From NCBI GenBank assembly GCA_023374045.1, contig CM041778.1:95048839-95112838 (forward strand): a stretch of 64,000 bases of DNA, read 5' to 3'. The stretch's first letter is position 1. Every line of letters begins with the position of its first letter. Below the pieces are notes generated by a model that saw only the letters and a program-made list of their open reading frames with translations, did no database searches and was not told the origin of the DNA. The position numbers and the translations under genes are program-made. Positions 11,168-22,868 of the stretch are shown here, one piece after another. This stretch comes from Limonium bicolor (lineage: Eukaryota > Streptophyta > Magnoliopsida > Caryophyllales > Plumbaginaceae).

Positions 11168-13189
11168 TATATTTTTACATTATATTTTAATATATGGTAT
11201 ATAATATAATATTTTCTTTCACTATATATAACATCAAATATATATGTGCCCATAACTAAATCATTTATTTCTTTACTTTTTAAAATATATATAATAATTT
11301 ATTTATAAATTAATATATTTATTGTTAATTAAATATAATTGATATATGAATAAAAAAATAAATACTATAATTAAAAATATTTATGGGAGAAATGAAGCGA
11401 GAAGAAAGGGAGACACCATAAAAATAAGGAAGAAAGAGAAAATAAGTTTTATAGATGATGGAAGTTACGGGGAATTTTAATAATTCTTGGAATTTAAATT
11501 CCATCAACCAAATGTCGGCATATCTTCAATTACAAGAATTGTTATTCTATGCCCTTGTACCAAATGACCCGTTAACTCTTAAACTTGTTGGTATCTACTA
11601 TACCACCAGCTTGTCCTTTCCTGAAAAGATTTTCCAACTTTCAATCCTGGGGTGACTACTTGAAGCTACAAATGAAGGAACCACCGAACTCAAGAAGTTT
11701 AATGATCGTAAACTCTAGATGCGGGTTTTCATCTTAAACTGCTTCAGTTGTTTAATATGCTGCTCAGACCCTCCACAAGTAAAATAAATCATTCTTTTTA
11801 AAGTTTTTTTTAATTGAAGGCGCACGGTCAAATGGTCCGCATAAGCAGGGTACAACCGAAATAACTATCCATAATTAGAAAGAACCCATACCTCACAAAT
11901 CCCACCCTTCCCAAATAAAAGGATAAACTCGAATCCTTCGCTTACACTCTTTCCGAAGTGTGTTTTTCATTCCACCTACCTCATGTGTGCAAGAGTTCAC
12001 ACTGGATTTTATGTTAGTTCCTTTCTGAAAACAAGGTGGGAGGTCACAGAGGAGCCAACATTTCTTAATGATGTGGCCTTCCTTTTCCCAATTGTTGCAA
12101 AACTATTTTTCTAATTAGCATTCCCAGACGGCCAGACTTGTCTCGTCACCTCGAATCATGTTAGATTGGATTTTGTTGTTGGATCATGTATTCAAGTTAC
12201 TGCATTTGCCAGAATCGAATGTCAGGGTTTCAACAAAAGTAGTGTTTCCACCATGAATATGCATTTAACGCTCTTCTTAGATTAACATTGGAAATAACAT
12301 CGTTCCTTTAGCAAAATACTACTTCTAGTCACCTTCTACGAGTTTGCCCAACTCTATTAGGAGTTGCAATAGTTGCAAGTTGTGTATTGGTATATCACCC
12401 CAACTTTATCCCATAACATTTTTACTTTTGTGCAATAGTTGGCAGTGACAGATTAATTGCCTTGTTTTCTCCATCGATCCCAAACCCTCCTCTATGATGC
12501 CGAAGAGCTACAATCCTATAGTATTCAAACCTATTGCACAACTCCTTTTAGATTTTAGCACCAGAGCTGGAAAATATCATGCTATCTGCATACATTTGTC
12601 CAATGCTAGCTTAGATTGATAATCCAAGAGGAAACAATGGGATGTTCTCCATCTATCTTGTGAAGTATCTCGATGACTTGCTCGGCTTCTCAATAGATCT
12701 GGTTACAAACCCTAGCTTATTTTAGCCTTGAGCAATCTCATCATCACTGCTTCTGGATTAAGAAGTGATCATCTTTAAAGTCCCCTGCATAGCACACGGC
12801 AGGTTGACCTGACGGATGTATGAATAGTGGAATTAATAGAACCAGTGAATTTAGACTATAATATGGACTACTAATTCTCCCTCTACCATTCTGCACACAA
12901 CTTTAACCATTAGATCTGAAAAAGTAATAATGAAGGGCCATGGTTAATTTGTGGATTTATCCTATGTGGTACCATATTTTTCTGGCCTCTACCACGACTG
13001 ATCCCGCCCTTCTTCATCTTGAATTGAACCTTAACCGACGAACTAGGAGGTTGTGCTCTCGGTTGATTCTCTCCTTGAGTTTGCTGCTCTCTTTCGATTC
13101 TCACTTGGTTGCACATTGCTCTTTGTTGAAGGTTACTCTTTTTCTCCCATCTTTGTTGTTCTTCTCCTCTTTTCCAGAGATTGTTCTTT
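11168..13189. other. Unassigned non-coding stretch
   Basis: 11168-11450 is AT-rich. The remainder has ordinary composition but only short open frames, and neither strand gave a recognisable protein family. It probably represents old transposon debris. Confidence 0.5.
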
Positions 13190-14460
13190 TTACTCCCGGT
13201 AATTCTACAACCCTAATAAGCAAAAAATTTCACCGCGTCTTCATTCTCTTCTTGTGTCACCATGTCTTCATTCTCTTCTTGTGTCACCATGTCTTCATTC
13301 TCTTCTTGTGTCTACACCTGTGTAGAGATGAATTCTGGAACAACCGCATCTTGCACACTAGAATGAAGGCAGGGCTGAAATTTCTTTCATTCTGAACTGG
13401 TAATATACTCATAATTTAGCTTCTTCTCTTTGTCAATTTTAACAATTGTATTTTAGACTTGTGAAGCAAACGATAAGCATTATAATCTTGCGGTCTCTTT
13501 GTTCTCTTCTTGTGTCTGTGCCTCTGCATCTCACACACCAGATTGAAGATCGACTGAAAAATAATTAATCACTCAACCTCTTCTCTATTATTACAATAGA
13601 AGATCTTGATTTCTTCTGTCACATTCATTCTCTTCACTTGCGGTAAATATGCAACCCTAACTCGTGATTATAACATACATGCTTTGCACCTCTCTTCATT
13701 CTCTTCACTCATGGTAATTTTGCATCCCTAACTAGCGATTATAACATACATGATTTGCGTCTCTCTTCATTCACTTCTTGTGTCTGTGCATATGCAGAAA
13801 TAAATCATTGAAACTGTTGCATACTACATATGGCTGGAATTAGATATTGTTTATGGCTGGTATTACTTATTGCATATTGTTGGTACTACTTCCTGCACAT
13901 ATCAAGTATTTCTTGTTATATATGGTTTGTACTTATTTTTGCTACGGATGATACTATCTAATGAATATGGCTGGTATTACATACTGCAAGGTATTATCCA
14001 TTGCATAAGACTGGTATACATATTGCATATGGATGGTACCAAACACTGTTATGGCTTGTATTACTTACTACATATGGCTGCTACTACTTACTACTTATGG
14101 CTTGTACTTCTTTCTACATATGGTTGGTATTATCTGATGAATGTTGCTAATACTACTAACTGCATATGGCTGGTACCAACCATGTGTTACTATGCTTTAT
14201 TACATACATGCTTAGCACTTCTCTTCATTTTCTACTTGTGTATCTACCTCTACAAAGATAAATCAATAGACCTGGTACATCTCAGCACACCAGATTGAAG
14301 ACATCATGGTAATTTTGCAACCATAACTAGCGAACAATCAATATACATGTTTTGTGTCTCTCTTCATTCTCTTCTTAGGCATGTGCTGCCTCTGCAGAAA
14401 TAAATCATTGGAACTGCTGCATCTCGCACAGTAGATAGAAGACGGGGCTGAAAATATATT
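13190..14460 (+). repeat. Degenerate higher-order tandem repeat built of three modules
   Basis: Three modules recur in varying order: a CTTCATTCTCTTCTTGTGTC module, a GGTAATTTTGCAACCCTAAC module, and a CACACCAGATTGAAGA module. A compact 27-bp unit containing the first motif repeats about three times at 13238-13315. Module-1 copies lie near 13238, 13497, 13630, 13703, 13765, 14220 and 14360. The whole looks like a decayed satellite or a repeat-rich transposon interior. The open frames in it are by-products of the repeats. Confidence 0.7.
13816..14185 (+). repeat. Minisatellite-like CATATGGCTGGTA array
   Basis: The phrase CATATGGCTGGTA(T/C)TAC and its variants occurs roughly a dozen times at irregular spacing of about 20-40 bp, nested inside the larger module array. 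The open frame at 13870-14298 is a by-product of the repeat. Confidence 0.65.
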
Positions 14461-14487
14461 GAAAACACGACAACTGCACCTCATTCT

Positions 14488-15165
14488 TATACATGAAATA
14501 CCATCAAAATCATATTACATTCTTATACCCATCCACAACAAGTATCCAGTTAGACACAACCAATATACTAATAACTTGATGTATTAGTACCAAATTATTC
14601 TAATGTAGCACCTCGTTTTTATACATGAAATACCACCAGCATCATATGGCATTTATCTACCCATCCACAATAAATAACTAATTAGATAAAAATAATATAC
14701 CAATAATTGTATGTTTTAGTACCCCTTTATTACTATAGTAGAACCACGTTTACATACACGAAATACCACCAGAATTATATGACATTTATATACCCGTCCA
14801 CAACAAGTATCTAACTGGACACAAACAAGGTACTGATATATGGATGTATTGATACTAGTTAATTAGCACCTCATTTTCATACACGAAATACCACCAGAAT
14901 CGTATGACATTTATATATACCCATCCGCAACAAGTATCCAGTTGGACACAACCAATGTACTAATAACTGGATGTATTAGTACTCGTTTATTATTAAAGTA
15001 GCACCTAGTTTTCATATATGAAATGCTACCAGAATCATATAACATTTGTATACCCATCCACAAGAAGTATCTAATTGGACACAAACAATGCACCAGCGTA
15101 AGCATAAATTAATATCAATTGTTCCATTAAATAACACCAAGTTTCCATGCATAACATATCACCAG
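14488..15165 (+). repeat. Five-copy tandem repeat of about 125-138 bp
   Basis: Each unit begins near GAAATACCACCAGAATCATA, continues with ACCCATCCACAACAAGTATC and a GGATGTATTAGTA segment, and ends with a TAGCACCTCGTTTTCATACA-like stretch. Units begin at about 14495, 14623, 14759, 14883 and 15019, with a sixth partial at about 15150. Copies are clearly diverged from one another, so the array is old. Confidence 0.8.
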
Positions 15166-15310
15166 CATTTATTTTCAATTACAATTTTATTTAACAAAGT
15201 ATATAGTCCCTAGATGTTAGTTTATGAAATTATTGAAGAAAATAAAAATAATATAAATCCAAACAAATATATAGATTAAGTAACTATAGTAATTAATAAA
15301 TAAAAATATA

Positions 15311-15541
15311 AGTAAAAATTATATCCCCACCCATGACGTTTGGCGAAATTACACACCCCACCCACGAGGTATCAAAAATTACTTTTCCCACCCATATGGT
15401 TTCCCCTGTTTTACATCCAAAAACTATTCTATTTTTTGTTCAACTTAGGAGATACTTTTTGTATGGATGATGCTAAAATATTATATTTTGGTTCACTGTC
15501 AAATCCAAATTTTCTAAGATCTCATGTGACACATGAGACCT
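15311..15541 (+). mobile_element. Left half of a Mutator-like MITE (family 1)
   Basis: The sequence begins with a diverged terminus, then CCACCCATGACGTTTGGCG and the AAATTACACACCCCACCCA segment, matching the left arm of the MITE at 16883. The match fades at about 15541 and no right arm follows. It is more diverged than the full copy. Confidence 0.7.
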
Positions 15542-16111
15542 AATTAAAACACATTCACATATAAAAAAAATACAAAACATAACAAAGAAACTCATCCTCC
15601 GATAAAAGAATGACCATGATACAAATGAAGGATTCAATCCACTCTTGTTGCTCTCAAAATCAAAGAAAAGAAGACTACGACGAACAAATTGGCCGGTCTA
15701 ATCGAAAGTCGGTCTAAACTAATGGACCACAAAATAAGGCCCAACAGAAAAACAAATAGACCCAAATAGTATTTCCAAATCCATATTTTTCATCCGGTAT
15801 TTTCTTTTGTTAAAGTTTCGTTAGTTTTGACTTATACGATCCTGCTGCCGGTTTCAACACAGAAAGGGAAAAAGATTTAAGGGGGACACAAAGAAGCAGC
15901 CTAGTGTCTCATGTTTTTTGAGATTGAATTTCGCAACTTGCACGTCTAGGCCACTTCGCCTATCCTTAGACGACCCCATCTCCTCCCAAGTTACACGACC
16001 AGTTGGTGATAAATTTCCTTCGAAGGAGGTAAACCTGAACTGAAGGTCAGCCGACATACCCCCTCTAAGAAGAAAGGCTAGAGGTCAATTATTTGTTTGT
16101 GAAATTTATGA
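15542..16111. other. Unassigned stretch without a gene
   Basis: Only short open frames occur on either strand. No repeat structure, RNA gene or conserved protein motif was recognised. Confidence 0.5.
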
Positions 16112-16167
16112 GAGGTTGAAGATTTTAGTGAATTTTAAGAGTTTTTTATTTTTATTATGAGATATCT

Positions 16168-16465
16168 TTAATATTTGAGTAAATTACTTGCAACCCCTTT
16201 GAGGATTTGGGATAATATAGTTAACCCCTTGTGTTTATCATAATTATTGGTAATCACATTGAGGTTACGATAATTCTGACTAGGAGCCCCCAAACTATAA
16301 CTCTATTATTAAGACGTTAACTACGTGCTAACTCGTCAGTTTAATCACATTAATAATGACACGCTGGACAAAAAACACTACTGTGTTATATGTATTATCC
16401 CAAAGGGGTTAACTGTATTATTCCAAAATCTCAAAGGAGTTCCCAATAATTTACTCTTAATATTT
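16168..16465. mobile_element. Mutator-like MITE, family 2, internally deleted copy
   Basis: The element spans 16177-16456 and is flanked by the 9-bp duplication TTAATATTT (16168-16176 and 16457-16465). It starts GAGTAAATTACTTGCAACCC and ends CAATAATTTACTC. It is the same family as the full copy at 47063-47565 but has lost most of the right arm. Confidence 0.9.
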
Positions 16466-16873
16466 ATTTTCTTAATGAGATAGCCCGAGATTTTATTTCC
16501 ATTACCATATACACTTGTGATTTCAATTTCATTACGAGATGTACTTTCATTCAAATTCTGATATATTATATTTTTCATATCAATTTTATCCTCACACTAC
16601 TGTACAATATCCTCCTGTCTAAGTTTTTTCTAAATTTAAAACTAAAATAAAATACAAAAACAATTAAAGATCATATAAAATTTGGAATCAATTTTGAAAA
16701 ATGAATATAATTTAATAAACAATAAACAAAAAATTAAATAATTAGAAATGACTAAATAATAAAAAATTGAATTATTTTGAAAAATACATGTAAATTGTTA
16801 AAGTGTTAAGTAGGGAAAACTTAAAATCATAAAATAATAATAACAACAATATGAAGAATTTTAAAAGTAACAA

Positions 16874-17430
16874 TTGTATATAGGGAAAATTACATCGCCC
16901 ACCCATGACGTTTGACAAAATTACACACCCCACCCATGAGGTTTCAAAAATTACTTTGCCCACCCATGTGGTTTCCACAATTTTACATTCAACAACTTTT
17001 CTAATATTTGATCAACTTAAAAAGATGGTTAAATGATATCCAAATTTGATGAAACTTTACATGGACGATATTAAAGTGTTATATTTTGGTAAAACGTGAA
17101 ATCCAACGTTTTTTAAGCTCATATATGATCTGTGGGACCCGATGAACGTGTCTCATGTTTCATTGGGTCCCACAGGTCATATATGACCTTAAAAAACTTT
17201 GGATTTGGCATTGAACAAAAATATAACACCTTAGCATCGTCCATGTAAAGTTTCATCAATTTTGAACAACATTTAAAAATCTTTTAAGTTGATCAAATAT
17301 TAGAAAAGTTGCTGAATGTAAAGTTGTGGAAACCATATGGGAGGGCAAAGTAATTTTTGAATCCTCGTGGGTGGGGTGTGTAATTTCGCCAAACGTCATG
17401 GGTGGGTGATGTAATTTTCCCTTGTATATA
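16874..17430. mobile_element. Mutator-like MITE, family 1, full-length long hairpin
   Basis: The element spans 16883-17421 and is flanked by the perfect 9-bp duplication TTGTATATA (16874-16882 and 17422-17430). It consists of two inverted arms of about 265 bp that meet near 17150 at GGGACCCGATGAACGTG and CATTGGGTCCCACAG. The terminus is GGGAAAATTACATCGCCCAC. A 9-bp duplication with long inverted repeats is the signature of Mutator-type transposition. A transcript across it would fold into a near-perfect hairpin. Confidence 0.93.
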
Positions 17431-18023
17431 TTACTGAGGAAAAATTATTATTTAAAATTAGAAAAATAAAATATAAAAACCAATAAATATATCATTTTTC
17501 TAGTGATTATTGATATCAAATAATATACTTTTAACAAAATTTTAATTTATAAAAATATTTAATTTTTTCTTATATTTAGTGTAATTGTTATAATTTTTTA
17601 GGATTTCAAGTCACTCGTATAATAGTTTTAAGTTATGTTACAATATATGTTTTTTTAATAAATTAAATTTTCATTGTTTACTCATTTCTATTTATTTTTC
17701 TAAAAATATGATAATTTTTTTACTTATATAATTTTATTATTTTTAAAATTGAATTCATATTTTATATGATCTTTAATTATTTTTTTATATATTTTGTTTA
17801 TATTTTAAATAAAAATTGATCTTAAACTCAGAAGTTATTGTGAGGCATATGGTGTGTGGGTTAAATGAGGATATGAAATATATAATATATTAGAATTAAA
17901 CGAAAAGGCATTTCTTGGTAAAATTTAAACCTTAGAGATATATCGTAATGAAAATGAAACTTTAGAGGTATCTCGTTAAAAAATAAAATATTACGAATAT
18001 CTTATAAAATTCACTCAAACCTC

Positions 18024-19426
18024 GACATTTTTTATTTGTGATAAGTTTCTGTAATTTTCAAAGATAACGTTACATTACATGCATGTAGATCAAGTTTCAG
18101 TTCCGAATAAAAAAGAAAACATTTCGTTCCATCTCGTTTATTTTGATGAATTGATTAGGAACTCTTCCAGATTTATAAAGGCTTTTGAGCTCGATCCATA
18201 ATGATGTGAAATCCATTTTAAATTAGCAAAATAAAAAGACAAAATATGACATAAAAAGACAAGTTGTGTGAGAAAGATGATATCTTGGAATCCACTCTTG
18301 TTATGCCCTAATACAAATGATACCTTTATGGGCAACACTGCTTTTGCCGTTAATTTTACCCAATTCTGATCCACTTCATTTAAAAAGGTACATCTAATAT
18401 TAAATTAATTTTAATAATACTCTTAATATTTCTCATCTATTTTATTTTTATTGGGCCAGAAATAGACCCACGGTCTTAATACATCCAAAGAGGTCGATTT
18501 GACTAGCTATGGATTGGACTTGAGTAGAGATTAAGACTAAATTTGGGCCGAGAGTTATATCGGCTCTACAAGCCCAACCCAAACGTTGTAAAGCAGTAAG
18601 GTAGAAATTTTGAAAAACACACACATTAAGACAACAAATCAGATAGCAAGTAAACGTAATAAATACATGGGATACAATTAATTGACATTAATAAGGGTCA
18701 AATCACAGTTATTCATTAATTCAAGTTCCTTAAAGTAATGGATGATTCCACATACATTTTAATCAAACTTGATTAACTTGTGAGCAAACTGAATTAAGTC
18801 ACAAAGAAATTAATATGTCATCTTCTTCATCTTGATACAACCTAAGTCCAAGGCTAACACATTTTAGGATCGCAAGTTAAAATACAATAGATCAGACTAA
18901 GAAAATCTTCCTAAGCTGTGATTTCTCAAAAATTGGTACTCATATATGTCACACTTAGGCAGTCATAATCTAAATCCAAAGTATGTTATTCCTCTTTTAT
19001 TTTTAGCATCTAATTCAATCCTAAAATTTAAAACCTAAGTCCTAACACCCAATTAGCATTTTTTAAACACCTTCTTTTCTTGATCATAAGCTATAAGTAA
19101 AAGAATAACTAAAATGTATAATTTTTGTTTTGCTAAACTAAACTCTCCGTTCATATGGGACTTTAGGCTATACACAGCATACAAACTAAACATATGAATC
19201 GGCCATCATATATTCCATGAAAATTGATCATTATCCTCACACACAGTACGTAACACGCGGGTAGTTATGCTAGCTTTAAATCGATGAAACAATAGGTATG
19301 AATCGGATACAAGGAATACATAGCACATAGGCCTAACAATACAGTCACCGAAATGAAACACCACTTCAAATGATTAAACATGACACCATAAAATTGTAGA
19401 AGCCTGAAACTGCTTTATATTAGAGA
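18024..19426. other. Unassigned flank left of the nested retrotransposon complex
   Basis: No coding sequence longer than about 80 codons and no recognisable motif was seen. This is the left flank of the outer retrotransposon; the right flank resumes at 46337. Confidence 0.5.
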
Positions 19427-19431
19427 TAAAT

Positions 19432-21272
19432 TGTTGTGCCCCAATTTTTTTTATTTTGTTTCTGGTTTACAAAGGGAGTTTCATGTCATTTCTATCTTAT
19501 GTTAGAAGGTGTATGCCATTTTAATTGGTTGATATTATATTAACTTTAAGAAAAGAGGGGTAGAAGCGTCCATTTTTGTTATTAAAATTAAGTTAAGCAA
19601 GGGGGTCTTCCTTATTCACGATAATTTCTTTCTCTTCATTTTTTCCTTCCTCCTTTCCGGCTCTCAAATTGTCGCTTTGCCTTCTTCCTCCATATGCTCC
19701 TTTTCTCTTCTTCTTTCTTCCTCCATGGTTAATTGCTAGGAAGGTTTACTCGTGGAGTCCATTTTGACAGTCTATCGTCTTCTAGGTCTGTAGAATGTGG
19801 GTTAGTTTCAAGTTTGTTCTTCATTTAGTCTTCTCTGTTTTGGACTTTGTTTTCGTCTTCAGGTTATCTAGTCGAGAGATTGCTGAGTTTCGGGTGGTGG
19901 TTCGAGGAGTGTGCTATGTGGAGTCTGTAGAGTCATGCGATGCTTCAGATGTAAGGTAGGTGGTAGATGGATATGGTTTGGGTGTGTTCAACCACGAGGG
20001 TTTCTGGTTTTCGTTTTTGTTTCTTTATGTGTTGATTTGCTCTTCGATTATGTGGTGGATCTAAATTGAATTTGAGTTGTGTTTTTGCTCCGCTAAAACC
20101 CCGTGAGATGTGTTTCGATCGATTACTTTGCTATGAGATGATATGTATATATCAATGGTGATTTGGAACTTTGGTTCACGTCTTTTTTTGCTTCTGATTT
20201 TGAGATTTTTGACTTTTCTGAACACGCGTCTAGATTCGTAAGTTCGGACAGCATGCGCGAACGCCTCTAGATTTTACAGTTTTTGTGTTGTACAGACTTC
20301 TGTCTGAACTTGTATGCCTGGATGGTGTCCCAAACGTCTCTGTAATTTTGACAATTTCACTATGTCCGGATGCATGTATGTCCGGGCTGGGTGCGAGGAC
20401 GGGTCTTGGATTTGCAGTTCGGCTTGTGTCTGAACATGCAAGTCCAAACACAAGTCCGGACACCTCGTATGTTATCTTTCGATCCGGACAGACGTCCAGA
20501 CATTTATGATTTTCAACCCAGCATGCGCCCAGACTTGTAGGTCCGGACACATGTCCAAACAGCTCTATTTTGACGCTCGGCATGCGTCCGAATTTGTATG
20601 TTCAGACACATGTCTGGATACCTTTGTTTTGTGTCACGGCATGCGTCACCACTTGTAAGTTCGCACACATGTTCGAACACCCCTCTGATTTCGCCTAAAA
20701 TATTTGTTTAAGCTTCGTTTTGACTTCCATTTGTGGGGTTATGATCCCCTAAGTGTGTATAAGCTATTTTGACATGCTTTGGTATGCATTTACATGTAAT
20801 TCTGTTCCGAAAACATTTGTTCTACTTCTGATCTCGAATTTGTTCTGAAAGTGTGTTTTGGTTTCTGACTTCTGTTTGGATTTTCGTGTTTTGCTAGTCT
20901 TGTCATAAGACTTTTGTTTCTGTAATTATTTTGGTTTTTTCATGTTTAGAGCAATGTGCTTTGTTGTTTGTGTTCTGTAAAACTTTCTGTTCTGAAAGTT
21001 TAAGCTTCTGTTTTGGACCTAGTGAATTAGTCATCTAAGTCGTGGTTGGCTGGGTTGGGTTAACCCGTAGCATGATATGTAGACGTCATTCTATTTCTGT
21101 GTGACCGACGGGTCCTTTAGCCTTCGGGCCATTTCTTTTCTAGGGCTAACGGGCATTGGTCTTCTGACCATTTCTGCGTTGTTGAGGGATCTTTCGATCC
21201 ATAGGTCTCTGACCCTTTTTGTAGATGTGTGTTGTGAGCTAGTGCACACTTCTGTTTTTTAAAGTGATCTGT
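19432..21272 (+). repeat. LTR A of the outer element (3'-truncated)
   Basis: It begins TGTTGTGCCCCAATTTTT and stops at the equivalent of C position about 43393, where the first base of LTR B follows directly. It holds a GTCCGGAC-type palindromic array at 20219-20690. About 650 bp of the LTR's 3' part is missing. Confidence 0.85.
20219..20690 (+). repeat. CCGGAC palindromic array in LTR A
   Basis: About ten degenerate units carry TCCGGACA or TGTCCGGAC-like cores with CATGCG and TTGTAAGT spacers. Equivalent arrays lie at 34528-34800 in LTR B and 42352-42785 in LTR C. Neighbouring cores are often in inverted orientation, so short hairpins are possible. The open frames on both strands here are repeat artefacts. 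Confidence 0.75.
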
Positions 21273-21551
21273 TGTTGTGCCCCATTGATAAGTGGTGGAA
21301 TAATGCTCTCTCAAGGTCTTTATTCGTCGTCATTTTATTTGGCGCATGACTTATTTCACCACTTTATAGAGTATTTGTGTGTTTATTAGTGATCTTACAC
21401 TTTTGGCTTGTTCAAATAGGTAATTACTCATTAGAGTACATTTTGAGAGCTTTATATGAGAAAGCATCAATGTTCGAGCACCTCGGGAAGGATGCCTAGC
21501 CAACGGGAAGCATCGGGAGAGTTCCGGCACAGAAAAAATGACATTCTGGGG

Positions 21552-21735
21552 CCGACCGACCTTGGGACCGACCTTGTAAGGTCGGTCCGGCTCTATTCAT
21601 TCGATCCCAGAACTCACTGGAATCGACCGACCTTGCGACCGGACTTGCAAGGTCGGTCGAGCTTAAAATCTGTCACGTGCTCCCGTCTGAAAGGGTCCGA
21701 CCGACCTTGCGACCGGACTTGCAAGGTCGGTCGGA
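21552..21735 (+). repeat. Three hairpin repeats in the 5' LTR
   Basis: Copies lie at about 21552-21588, 21624-21659 and 21696-21734. Each pairs GACCGACCTTG with CAAGGTCGGTC around a short loop (GCGACCGGACTTG in the typical copy). The 3' LTR has the same set at 32629-32812, and the internal region has four copies at 28591-28840. Confidence 0.9.
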
Positions 21736-21760
21736 CGGAATTTTTGCCCAGAATTCTCTG

Positions 21761-21768
21761 TTTAAAGG
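21761..21768 (+). promoter_or_regulatory. TATA-like box of the Athila LTR promoter
   Basis: TTTAAAGG lies about 27 bases after the last hairpin copy and upstream of a pyrimidine-rich stretch suitable for a transcription start. The position is plausible for the U3/R promoter. This is inferred from sequence only. Confidence 0.4.
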
Positions 21769-22674
21769 CTGCATTTTGGGGCTCCCTTCCTCATTATCAA
21801 ATTTACCCGACTCCAACCCTAAACAGACGAGAAAGAGGCGAAAATAGAAGAGAAAAAAAGAGGAGAAGAGAAGAGAAGAAAGGAGGAAGAAGGAAGTGAA
21901 GATCTCTACCTCCATTGAAGCTTGGAAGCTCCTCCAATGGCTAATTCTTCCTTTTCTTTGCTCTTTCCTCTAGCTATGTCTAAGTAGTTCCATTTGTATC
22001 CTAGGATGAGGGTTTGAACCCATTTTGCTCATTGAATGCTAGAAACCTAACTCATCAATTACTCTTGTTTTATTCTCTTCAATATCAATTAATGCACTAA
22101 ACTGATCTCTTATTGCATTTATGGTGGTTCCATTCAATATTTGAGCTTGAGTTTGGAACTAGACCAAGAAGGGAGTAAACCCTAACCTTTACTTTCTTGA
22201 TTTTGGAAGTAAATGCTTGGGGCTATTGTTTAAGAGTGTTTGCTTAATGCTATTTGATGACTTGAACCTCCTTTAATTAAGGGGTTTGATTATTTAGGTA
22301 AGAATTGGATTTCCCATGATTTGGGGATTCATGAGCTAAACTCTAATAGGCACTGAGATGATGAGTTATGGTTTTGAAGTTCTTTGAGTGAATTGGGTGA
22401 TTCCCACTATCCTAGGGTACTCTCTCCATCCATACCATTCACAAACATTTTACTGCTTTTATTGCATTTTAGTTAACAAAACAAACAACCAAGCTTGCCT
22501 CTGGCTAAACCCCCATTTTACTGTTATTTTGCACTTAACTATTATACCGAAGCTCGGGATTTAGAAACCAATTTCCTTGTGGATACGACACTTGTTTTAC
22601 TGCAACGAATTGGGTGCACTTGCCCATTTTAGCTAGGTTTAATTACTATGTATGTAATTTTCCCAACAAGTTTA

Positions 22675-22692
22675 TGGCGCTGTTGCCGGGGA
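22675..22692 (+). other. Primer binding site, tRNA-Asp type
   Basis: TGGCGCTGTTGCCGGGGA, starting six bases after the LTR end, is complementary to the 3' end of plant tRNA-Asp with one mismatch (TGGCGCCGTTGCC is the usual form). This primer is typical of Athila/Calypso elements and primes minus-strand DNA synthesis. Confidence 0.92.
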
Positions 22693-22868
22693 AATTGATT
22701 ATTCAATTTCCCTAGGTTCGGTACTTTAGTTTTTGTGCATTTAGTACTTTTATCTATTTTATTTCATTTGTGGTATTTATGTTTTTAGTTGTTTATATTT
22801 AACATATCCATCTACTTAAGAGCGTTTGGTGTTGGTGCAGTTTAGGTACCTTCTGTTTTTCTCGGTGT

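Larger units (their letters stand above)
16112..18023. mobile_element. AT-rich element with long, diverged terminal inverted repeats
   Basis: The left end (GAGGTTGAAGATTTTAGTGA, then ATGAGATATCTTTAATATTT) is mirrored by the right end, whose reverse complement reads GAGGTTTGAGTGAATTTTAT and then AAGATATTCGTAATATTT. The similarity continues inward for about 250 bases, including the TTTCATTACGAGAT region. The interior is very AT-rich and non-coding. No clear TSD was found, so the superfamily is uncertain; the long inverted repeats suggest a Mutator-like element. Two younger MITEs sit inside it. Confidence 0.55.
21286..22668 (+). repeat. 5' LTR of the Athila element
   Basis: It starts TGATAAGTGGTGGAATAATG and ends TTTTCCCAACA (1383 bp). 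It contains three hairpin repeats of about 72-bp period at 21552-21735, followed by a TATA-like TTTAAAGG at 21761. By eye it differs from the 3' LTR at about 12 positions, 11 of them transitions, plus three short indels. Confidence 0.95.

Noticed and set aside
13870..14298. 142-codon ORF with Tyr/Leu-rich sequence that looks membrane-like
   Set aside because: It is translation of the CATATGGCTGGTA repeat; no stable domain or context.
20230..20583. 117-codon minus-strand ORF in LTR A and similar ones in LTRs B and C
   Set aside because: They follow the palindromic CCGGAC arrays on both strands; no conserved protein family.
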